From positions 48,633,048-48,697,047 of the forward strand of contig JBCFYV010000100.1 in assembly GCA_039000515.1 (NCBI GenBank): a stretch of DNA of 64,000 bases. Reading direction: 5' to 3'. Below the pieces are notes generated by a model that searched no databases, was not told where the DNA came from, and was given only the letters and a program-made list of their open reading frames with translations. The translations under genes and the position numbers were made by a program. The stretch comes from Timema cristinae. Taxonomy: Eukaryota > Arthropoda > Insecta > Phasmatodea > Timematidae. This document shows positions 56,105 through 64,000 of this stretch, in pieces; position 1 is the first letter of the stretch; the number at the start of each line of letters is the position of its first letter.

Positions 56105-56645
56105 ATTTTTCACTAAGTCTTATCCCTTATTAATTAACGGTTCTTACTTTATATTTAGGATGTTTTTCTAAAATGTGTAATACATACTTAATCACAAAGT
56201 TCCCTTACTACACAACTCCATCCTCACTAACCTTATCCACATTTCGACAATTTTATAAACGAGAGTAACCTCTTACGAGGTAAGCGAGGGCTGCACCCTG
56301 TATTAGTTTTTTTGTTTGTTGATAAAGCTATTTTCTGAGTATGAGTCGTGTACAAGGGCCTCTGGCGGTATTCGAGTCACATTCCCCTTCAATGAGATGA
56401 TTCTGTTACGTCGGAAAGGCTGACTGACTTCACGGGCGTTCGAGTGCTACCTTATTTGCTGAAGTGGCTTTGTCATCATTTCCCAGACATGACACACACA
56501 GTTACAACGCTTCTTGAACCCTTTCTACAAATTGTATCGTTTTTTTTCTAAGGCTGCAAGTGGTCGTTTAAAGTATGGATGTGTCAAAAAGGTCTACTAT
56601 AAAAGCGTTTCTGAATATATATATATATATATATATTATAGTTAA
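56105..56645. other. No gene seen
   Basis: Ends in a TA run at 56611-56634. Confidence 0.45.
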
Positions 56646-56649
56646 TCTA

Positions 56650-56705
56650 ATTTATTTATTTATTTGGGGTATTTAATGTGCACTTTCTGAACGAACTTAT
56701 AATAT
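56650..56705 (-). repeat. SINE-D tail fragment
   Basis: Antisense GGGGTATTTAATGTGCACTT next to a TTTA run, i.e. a D-type 3' end with an AAAT tail. Confidence 0.5.
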
Positions 56706-56794
56706 CAACATACAAGAATTTCTATGCCTTTCACAGGCCCTAACAATTTGGCCAGGGAAGGCATTTTCACATACCTTCCAGTTGGGGTACAGAG

Positions 56795-57110
56795 AGTACA
56801 TGAGATAGTAGAGGAAGCAAGGGTGAGATTGTATGGACATGTAATGAAGATGTTGGGGTAGATGAGATAGTAGAGGAAGCAAGGGTGAGATTGTATGGAC
56901 ATGTAATGAAGATGTTGGAGTACATGAGATAGTAGAGGAAGCAAGGGTGAGATTGTATGGACATGTAATGAAGATGTTGGAGTAGATGAGATAGTAGAGG
57001 AAGCAAGGGTGAGATTGTATGGACATGTAATAAGATGAAAAATATAGATAGTGGAATGAGGTTGTAGGAAAAGACCACAAGGGAGGTCAAGAAAGAGATG
57101 AGAGGAGCAG
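56795..57110 (+). pseudogene. LINE reverse transcriptase C-terminus, tandemly duplicated
   Basis: A 62 bp unit (TAGAGGAAGCAAGGGTGAGA...) starts at 56809, 56871, 56933 and 56995. Each encodes EEARVRLYGHVMKML, the motif (RLRWxGHVMRM) found after the reverse-transcriptase domain of many non-LTR elements. Because 62 is not a multiple of three, successive units fall in different frames. After the array GCRKRPQGRSRKR follows (about 57060-57100), matching the usual GKRPRGRPRKRW. The element is a remnant; the duplicated motif is unusual. Confidence 0.8.
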
Positions 57111-57499
57111 ATAATAGAAAGTTGCAAGTGAGAGGAGAATAATGGAAAAATTACAAGATGAATAAGTTGAAGATAAGGAAGATGGGGAAATTAACTATAA
57201 CTGTTTCCAGGCACAGGCTGGAAACCGTTGATTATAAGTTTTATCGCACTTCCTCCACGCATACGCTGGTACACATTTTCTCTAACTTATACCTTTCTCA
57301 TTCCAATCTCACAATTGTAAATCTACGGATAGCTCGAATAGAATGTAAGATGAGTAAAGACAACAGAACCCTTTTAATTGAAGGGATGGTGTAAATGTGT
57401 GGTCCCTTGTAGAGAAAAATCGTAGTCTGGTGACAGCTAAGAACGTTAACCAAAACTATTTGAACCAATGGTTGCATACTCGGAGGTGACAGTCTTTGA

Positions 57500-57900
57500 A
57501 ATAAACAGAGTTTACAATTGACGTGGAGGTCAAGGTTCATATTCCGGGTGTGATCGGAGGGTGGTGCTTTTCGAAAAGGTGATTTCTCACTATCGGTAAT
57601 TATCCCTTCTCAACTCAATCTACAGTAGCTCCATGGGTTCTTTGGTGCTGACTGACAGCTGACTGATGGCTTTGAAAAGTTACCAGACCAAATAATGTAT
57701 CTCTACGCCGAGCCATTTGATCTGCAAAAACATGTGTTTAGCAGATGTCACTTCTGACAGTCAAAATTTAAGTATATACCTAAATGTTGAATGTCAGAAG
57801 TCAGCTGTGAGCTGTCAGTCAGCACCAAAGAAGCCATGGGGCTACTGTAGGTACACTTCCTGTTGACCTTCATCCTCGTTCATACCGCTTATATTAATTG
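57500..57900 (+). mobile_element. SINE-C copy C20, split by a MITE
   Basis: Left part has GAGGTCAAGGTTCATATTCC and GATCGGAGGGTGGTGCTTTT. The right part resumes GGTACACTTCCTGTTGACCT. The Tc1-like MITE sits between them. Confidence 0.55.
57623..57847. mobile_element. Tc1-like MITE, copy 2
   Basis: TA at 57621-57622 and 57848-57849; ends CAGTAGCTCCATGG and the inverse of CAGTAGCCCCATGG. The inner sequence matches the 16.5 kb copy nearly throughout (GTTACCAGACCAAATAATGT, TGCAAAAACATGTGTTTAGC). Confidence 0.9.
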
Positions 57901-57913
57901 ATTTTTATTTTGT

Positions 57914-58160
57914 AACCAGCACGTCTCACCCCCCGTTAAGGCTGTATGCACATGTATAATGTGTTAAGGATGAGGAAGTTCGAATTTTAGAGGAAGTTTA
58001 CCTGCATTTTTATGGAGGGAGAGGAGTGGAAAACAATTTAGGAAATATCCTCCTAGAACACCCAACACAGATTTAAACCCCAGTCTCTAAGTCGTTGGCA
58101 GTCTAATCTATTTATATTGCGAGTGCAACGCCTTGGGCCGTTTGACCACCAAAGCGGGTG
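57914..58160 (-). mobile_element. SINE-C copy C19
   Basis: Antisense tail (CCAGCACGTCTCACCCCCCG, decayed), body TATGGAGGGAGAGGAGTGGA, and head ending GACCACCAAAGCGGGTG. Confidence 0.7.
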
Positions 58161-58238
58161 TAAATTAATTTAAGTTAATTAATAACCAAGTTGTAAATAG
58201 GATACGTGTAAACAAATTTATCCAAACATCATTCTTAC

Positions 58239-58504
58239 ACCCGCCTCCGTGGCGTAGTTGGCTAACGCGCTTGTCGTGTTGAGCTCGACTGCTGAGGACG
58301 GGGAGATCGAGGTTCGAATCTCGGTCGGGTGAACGGGGGGGGGTTCCTAAATGGTTTTCCACTCTCCCTCCACGCAAATGCGGGTTCACTTCCTCTAATT
58401 CAACCTTCCCAATTCTTAATCCATTAGCGTAGTTAGTACTTTAAAGCGTATAACCCGAACGGGTAGTAAGACGCGGTGCTAATATTTTTATTATTATTAT
58501 TATT
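58239..58504 (+). mobile_element. SINE-B copy B4, reference copy
   Basis: Complete and near consensus: head CCCGCCTCCGTGGCGTAGTT, A box GGCTAACGCGCTTG, B box GAGGTTCGAATCTC, body, full shared tail and ATT run. Duplication ATCATTCTTAC / ATCATCCTTAC (58228-58238 and 58505-58515). Confidence 0.92.
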
Positions 58505-58515
58505 ATCATCCTTAC

Positions 58516-58945
58516 GTTCAACCATATATACCCTGTCGTCGTGCAACCTACCTCCCCTACATGTGTTATTGATTACATTAAAAAAAACAATCTAAACATA
58601 TAAAAATATAAACCTTTTATCTAGGGTCACTCTAATGTTTCATACAAAAATCAATTAGATGAACATATCAAATTATTTTTACAAATAGATTAAGGCTAAA
58701 ACTAAAACATGACTTTAAAACAATAAGCCTCAAATTGAGATTATCTAGAACAGTTAAAGCTACGCATACCAATTTTGAATTATTTTTTTGCGCAAAAAGA
58801 CTGTGATTTATGAAATTAACGGTAAACAGATCTATTAAAAATGTTATTGTTAACTTTTCACAAAGATTTATAATTTCATATAAAAAAAAGTTTCACATAT
58901 TATTGACGTGTTAGGGTTATTGTCGATAAGCTTTATTAAAAACAC
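58516..58945. other. No gene seen
   Basis: AT-rich spacer. Confidence 0.5.
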
Positions 58946-58949
58946 TTAA

Positions 58950-59315
58950 AGTGAGAAGTAGCGGAAAAGAGAAAAATTTAGTGTTTTTTCAGTTTTAATA
59001 TCAAAATAAATCAAACAATTCTCCAGTAGAAACAGAGTTTAACATTCTTCACATGTTGACATCAACAGTTCTTAATATCTCTTAGTGTCCTAGCATTATT
59101 TAATTAAAACGTTCTCTCTTCAATTAAAAAGTTTCTTATCTAATATACCAATGTTCATAATATATATTCAATAACTGTTGGTTTCCCCATGTGGAGAAAA
59201 TTAAACTCTTTATGTTTGTATTTGAGAAATATTTTATTTTTTCCGATTTTTTTTTTTTTTTTCCAAAATTTGTAAAATCTAGACTCTCATCACGTCCTCT
59301 ACGCTGCCAATTTAG
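58950..59315. mobile_element. Foldback element, copy 4 (old)
   Basis: TTAA at 58946-58949. Left arm: ATCAAAATAAATCAAACAATTC, CCAGTAGAAACAGAGTTTAA. The right arm is an inverse of these with CAATAACTGTTGGTTTC and ATTAAACTCTTTATGTTTG. The right boundary is uncertain. Confidence 0.7.
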
Positions 59316-59689
59316 GCGGTTATGACCTTGAAACTAACGTTGAGAGTTTCCAAAAATTATTGTATGTTTCAGAAATCACACAAAATTTTGCCACAAAACA
59401 TAAAGGCAGTATTAACGTTAATGTTAAATTCAAGCGGTAGGCGCAGCCAGAATGAAAAGAACTTATTCACAAATACAAGCTAAATTACTTGAAGTCAACT
59501 TTTTTTTAATCAGAAAAGAGACGAATTATTTTTTTCTAATCATGATATCTAAAGTGATAATAGTCCAGACTCTAGGCGTGTTAAGAATATCCAAAACTCG
59601 TCGAAAAAAATCGATTAATTATTTTACCTTCAAGGAGGTTTTATATTTAATAGTCAAAAGAGTGGAGAAGGTGAAATGGTTGGAGGAAT

Positions 59690-60000
59690 GAGGAATGAGG
59701 AAGTGTTGAGGGTATGAGAGAAAGGGAGCCTGATAAGGATGATAACGAAGAGAAAAACGTCTTGTTTGGGCCATACACTCACTTCGTAGGGATTGTTAAA
59801 TAAAGAGGATCATCGAGAGGAAAATAGAGGAGAAATAGAGGCAGAGGAAGAAGTTTTGGAATGCTAATATACTATATCAGGAAAATAAGAAGCTACAAAA
59901 GAATTAAAGACGCTCAAGACGGAGTAAAATGGAAGATGTCCTGTTGATACCTGTCTCAGGACAGATTCACAGAAGAAGAAGTTATAAAGAGCAGAATAGA
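59690..60000 (+). pseudogene. LINE reverse transcriptase C-terminus remnant
   Basis: KRKTSCLGHTLTS followed by a stop then GLLN (about 59740-59800), an arginine/glutamate-rich stretch, and RSYKRIKDAQDGVKWKMSC (about 59892-59945). This follows the common LINE end order GHxLR..LL..IIEGKIEG..GRGR..Y.ELK..AQDR..W. There are stops and frame changes throughout. It differs in sequence from the 56.8 kb remnant. Confidence 0.65.
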
Positions 60001-60399
60001 TTCGCAGCAGCCAAAGTACCAACCAAGCTAAGGAATAGTATTCAGTTTAATTTGTCATTTAGAGAAAGTATTGTGTACCAAAATTAGGTGTCCCCGAAAT
60101 AAAATATATCATGTTGTACGGTGAATCACATAGATTTTCTCACTATTTTATCTAAGATTCAAATTAATAATTAGTAAGATATATGAAAATAAATGACATA
60201 CATCTTTATAAAAACCTAATGGATAAAAAATATAACATCACATTTGACCAAAGAACATATATGAATTAATATATAATGTTACATAAATATATGACTTGTT
60301 ATGTTTATTTTAAACTCTTTTTAAAAGCTCTATTAAAAAAATATATGCCTAATACTCTGAAAATATTAGTTTGATAAAATACCCATTCAATTAAAATCC
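60001..60399. other. No gene seen
   Basis: AT-rich spacer. Confidence 0.45.
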
Positions 60400-60660
60400 G
60401 TTATGTTTTTAAAACAAGTCCTACAACTTTACAATGATAATCTATTTCGTATTTAGAAGAATCGTGGAGATATGATCAAAATTGGAAATTTCCGCTTTTG
60501 TTCAGTACGCTCAAATTAATGTTCATGATGAAATGAGAAGCGCATTTTGATTGTAATGTTAAACAGTGTCTGGATGATAATTTTATTCAAAATCGCTTGA
60601 TCCAATTTTGAGAAAATTGATTTGTTTTCTTTTCGCCCTTCAGTAAACTACCCATGATTT
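60400..60660 (-). repeat. Family F, copy 6 (inverted)
   Basis: On the minus strand: AATCATGGGTAGTTTACTGA, AGGGCGAAAAGAAAACAAAT, GCGATTTTGAATAAAATTAT. Confidence 0.55.
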
Positions 60661-61749
60661 TAAATAGCAGTGTCACGATACTTGCATTTTCTGATTCCGA
60701 TTATCAATTCCAATTCTTAAGTTCAACCTCAATTTTTCAATTCTTGAACATTTCCGGTTTCATTGTTTATCCAACCTCGTATATAAATACATTTATTCAA
60801 CTTCAAAGCATAGCAAAAAAAAAAAAAACTAAAAAAACACACAGCTAAATCTAAAGGGTTTTCATCATATAGGGTCATTAATTGAATCAAAATATATAGC
60901 AATTAACAGCAAATAAATTAATATGGAAATAATCGATTGCTACTCATTGAAAGATAGGAAACGAAACTATCGAGAAGAATTGTTATATTAAGATCGATTA
61001 TCGATTCTTTCGATACCAGTAAAATCGAGGGTTTAGAGGTATCGAACAATTGCGTTTCACATCCATAATTTTAAGGTTAAATAAATAATAATTTAAAAAA
61101 AAAACCTGAAAAAACTTATAAAAGCTCTAGATACCAAGTTTTAACATAAACGGCGTTTCGGCTCTTTCTCAGTAACAGAAAGAAAGAATTGCAAAAATTT
61201 AATCATTTTTTTTCCGGGTGGAGGGGGGTTTCCAGGAAGTCATGAAACGTAGACATCCACAAAAATCATGAGTTAGTTTTTTTTCTTTCTAAAGATCACA
61301 ATGCTTTCTCTCTTCTTCGAGGAGTCGCGAGAAATGTAAAAAGACAGGAAAGATTTAAATGTGTACTTGATCGGTTCTCGCACCAAGTGCACCAAGATGA
61401 GATGGATACGATGGAAGAGCAAGCCTATTGGCGTTGAATGGGTTGAGGAAGAGGAAAAAAAAATGTTGGAGGAGGAGAGAAGGGTGAAGGGAGAGGTAGG
61501 ATCATCCGAGGGTTGAGAAATGGAAAGGAGTATAGAATAAAACTCGGCGTAGGCCTAGGGATGCTCCGTTGCGGAAAGAAGGGTGGGGGAAAAAAAAAAG
61601 TTTCCATTATTATAAGTGCCAGGTAAAAGTCGATACTTGAAAATGTATTGAAACCGAGAGGCTTTTCAGAATAAGAATCCAAACAATACGATCTCCTTCT
61701 AAAACATGCCTTAATATAATTTTCACAAGCTATTTTTTTTTTATAAATT
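60661..61749. other. No gene seen
   Basis: Contains repeated ATCGAT-rich text near 60925-61045. The 85-codon minus-strand frame at 61425-61682 is rich in F, P and S from a purine-rich strand. Confidence 0.45.
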
Positions 61750-61974
61750 CATTGCAACCCTCGGAAAGATATAGTATTGTGATCATTAAAAAATAAAATG
61801 TACATTTTGATGAATATAGACGTTTTCTGACCCTCTAAACCCGAAATAAAACTGTGGTTTTTTTTCGATGACGTCTGTGTGTTTATATATAGGCCGAGAC
61901 AAAACTGTTTTACAGATCATCATACAACTTGGTATCTATGAATTTCATAAAGTCACCCTCTTAACCCCCCTCTT

Positions 61975-62215
61975 CCCCCGTGGTATAGTTGTCAGCTCAC
62001 CCGGGTTCGATTCACAGCTGGTACCTTGGGTATATTTCCCAAAAGGGGAATCATCCCAACAGTCACCAGGGTTTAGTTTCTTAGGACTGAGGTTCCCACG
62101 GGCTAACACCCTTCATAATCACTATCATCACATCATCTCAGGTATGACGTGTAGATAACCTCCATTGTAGTACCCTGGGCAACGTTCTGTTCCAACTAAG
62201 ATGCTAAAAATCTAC
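61975..62215 (+). mobile_element. tRNA-derived SINE, second single-copy type
   Basis: CCCCCGTGGTATAGTTGTCA (A box) and CCCGGGTTCGATTCACAGCT (B box), shorter than a full tRNA between them. Body: CACCAGGGTTTAGTTTCTTA and TCACATCATCTCAGGTATGA. Inserted in family F copy 5. Confidence 0.55.
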
Positions 62216-62505
62216 ACACACGTTCGAATTAGATAATGTATCTCTCTCGGTCAAAGATGTCATACGCTGTTCCCACTGGTATGTTTGGAACTATCTATCT
62301 AGCTCTAAAATTAACGGTAATTTACAAAAAAAAAAGCCAAAATGAGTAGAAAAATTGATTTAAAAAATTTTAGTTCTAATGATTTTAATTAAAATTCATA
62401 TTTAGGAAGTGTTAAGCATTAAAAACGATGCATCTCATTTTCCTCATCTACCTAGAATGCACCTTACACAAGCGGAGATTTCCAATTTTATTAATATCCT
62501 TGAGG

Positions 62506-62784
62506 GTGACCTGGTGGTCTAGGGGTAAGGTGTCAAACTTCTATGCTAGGGTCCGGGGTTCAATCCTCGGTCCCGTTACAGATTTTTCTGATTACCAAAC
62601 CCTTCCTTCACCTCTGACAAGATATCTTGTGAATGTAGGGAATGCCAGGCCTCCACTGTGGTTCGGATCTCACGTTAAACTGTAGGTCCTTCATTTCATC
62701 TCACAATCAACCTACCATCACACATTAGCGTAATTGCTTATAACCCAAACGGGTAGTAAGACGCGGTGCTAATAATAATAATAA
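62506..62784 (+). mobile_element. SINE-A copy A16
   Basis: Full length, a few substitutions (GATTTTTCTGATTACC, CCCGTTACAG). Duplication TTAATATCCTTG / TTAATATCCCTG. Sits in family F copy 5. Confidence 0.9.
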
Positions 62785-63080
62785 TTAATATCCCTGCAGC
62801 TCTCTGATATACTAGATAGTTTATCATTGAAAGGTTGTAGGACACTTAAAAAATAAACAACTTTTATTTGAAAGCATATTTGATAAATTCCATATATTCC
62901 GGGTTATAAAATAATAAACATATATATTTTTTAAAAGAGCTTTTGGAAATGGGAATTGGAAAGGTGAAGAACAAATAATATATTTCTAAAACATTGTATA
63001 TTATTTAATTAATGCTCTATGGTTAAGCTGTGTGTCCCCCTGCCCCCTTCTATTACAATGTATCACATCTTACGAATTAT

Positions 63081-64000
63081 AAGTATAATTTAAATAAGAA
63101 AGCCAGAAAGTGTTTGCGATGAACCGTATTATTTATTTATAATTTGAATTTAATTTTTGATTATATACACACATAATTTAAAATCAATAAACCAACCATA
63201 AGCAGCACATCTTAACTTCTATTTCAAGTGGTAGCAGCGAAGGAAACGTTATTTATGGTCAACGTTTTTACATTTTTTTAAAAATAACGTAAACCTTTCT
63301 GGCTAAAAAAAATATAAATTTGTTTTATTGTTGATACGTTTTATTTTATTTAATATACATATTAATCTCAACCATTCCGGAATATTTTGCTTTTCTCTGA
63401 CGTAACGGCCGGTCAAGATAGGATTTCCCATGTTAATGAATTTACGTTTTGTTAGGTGAGTTTTAAAAATATAACGTTGCAACAGAAATTGTAAACTCTT
63501 AAATAATTCTAAAAACAATCTTACAGTTTGACAAAAAACTTTTTATTTACCTTTAAGTAGTTTTTTTAAACATCCTCTACTAACTAGGCTAATTGGCTTG
63601 GTCACGAAAATGTCCTGTAGGAGTCTTCCTGCCAGGATGTGAATTAATAGAGTATGTGGTAGTTTGTCTATCTAGAATAGGAAACAATAAAAAGGTAAAA
63701 TTAAAAATCAAGTCAGTGTCTTGGAGATGTAAATATTAAAGTGACTGTAAACTCGTCAGAGGAAGAGGGAAAGGGTTATCAGCACATAGACAAGAGCCAT
63801 CTCAGGGTGAACTTTTAATTTTCTTCCCAGGATTTATATTTCATACATTGGCGTTGGAACCCGTTTCGCAAAATAGTTTCGAAATCTCCAACAAGTAGGC
63901 AACGTCATTAAATGAAGATGAATTTTGTTCCAATTTAACAATGACCACCTCAAATATTTAGGATATATGAGAATGCTTTATGTAAATAGAAAAAATAAAC
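63081..64000. other. No gene seen to window end
   Basis: AT-rich; no domain or repeat recognised. The 71-codon minus-strand frame at 63303-63518 has no motif I can name. Confidence 0.45.

Larger units (their letters stand above)
61750..63080 (+). repeat. Family F, copy 5, interrupted twice
   Basis: Segments 61750-61970 (TAGTATTGTGATCATTAAAA, ACAACTTGGTATCTATGAAT), 62215-62500 (TTCTAATGATTTTAATTAAA, GATGCATCTCATTTTCC) and 62797-63080 are collinear with copies 1 and 4. They are separated by a tRNA-SINE and by SINE-A copy A16. Confidence 0.55.

Noticed and set aside
56697..57127. Three minus-strand frames of 107-140 codons with repeated motifs
   Set aside because: Antisense of the 62 bp LINE-derived array; the sense strand carries the recognisable GHVMKM motif.
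58239..58330. Functional tRNA genes at SINE heads (also A and C heads)
   Set aside because: A and B boxes are present but the acceptor stem does not pair, and each head continues into a SINE body.

Overview
This 64 kb window looks like gene-poor, AT-rich nuclear DNA from an animal, most likely an arthropod and perhaps an insect. The basis is the mobile elements: an insect-type Helitron, Tigger/pogo and Tc1/mariner remnants, non-LTR retrotransposon remnants and several tRNA-derived SINE families. There is no operon structure, no rRNA, no free-standing tRNA gene and no CRISPR array. I found no host protein-coding gene that I can support. Nearly all open frames of 60-180 codons lie in repeats, in simple sequence, or show no recognisable domain. 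The species assignment is inference; a hemipteran or other hemimetabolous insect is only a guess.

The dominant content is short interspersed elements, about 9 kb when my boundaries are added up. I name three linked families. SINE-A has 16 copies, a Glu/Asp-like tRNA head and a private body. SINE-B has 4 copies. SINE-C has about 20 mostly old copies. B and C have different tRNA-like heads but share one body. All three end in the same 3' tail (core TAACCCGAACGGGTAGTAAG, then GACGCGGTGCT and AAT repeats). Most SINE-A copies have clear 10-15 bp target-site duplications, including copies truncated at the 5' end, as expected for target-primed reverse transcription. Several further tRNA-headed families (D, E and two single copies) also occur.

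DNA transposons are the second layer. A foldback family inserted at TTAA has about five copies; the best is a 385 bp near-perfect palindrome at 3.8-4.1 kb. A second foldback element at 12.7-13.5 kb was later split by a SINE. There is a two-copy Tc1-like MITE (16.5 and 57.6 kb), a 247 bp MITE inside a 44 bp tandem array (43.5 kb), a 675 bp Helitron with both ends (21.8-22.4 kb), a Tigger 5' end (5.0-5.6 kb) and a decayed Tc1/mariner transposase (14.0-14.5 kb). Non-LTR remnants lie at 35.1, 56.8-57.1 and 59.7-60.0 kb. An unclassified dispersed repeat, family F, serves as an old target for several younger insertions.

Two stretches look regulatory. At 45.35-45.51 kb, heat-shock-element arrays sit just upstream of a TATA box, possibly within an LTR (45.23-45.71 kb). 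At 24.14-24.50 kb, three 70 bp GC-rich repeats carrying GCGCATGC precede a consensus splice donor and may mark a promoter and first exon. Nested insertions give a relative order: family F, SINE-C and tandem arrays are oldest, foldback and MITE elements come next, and SINE-A is youngest.
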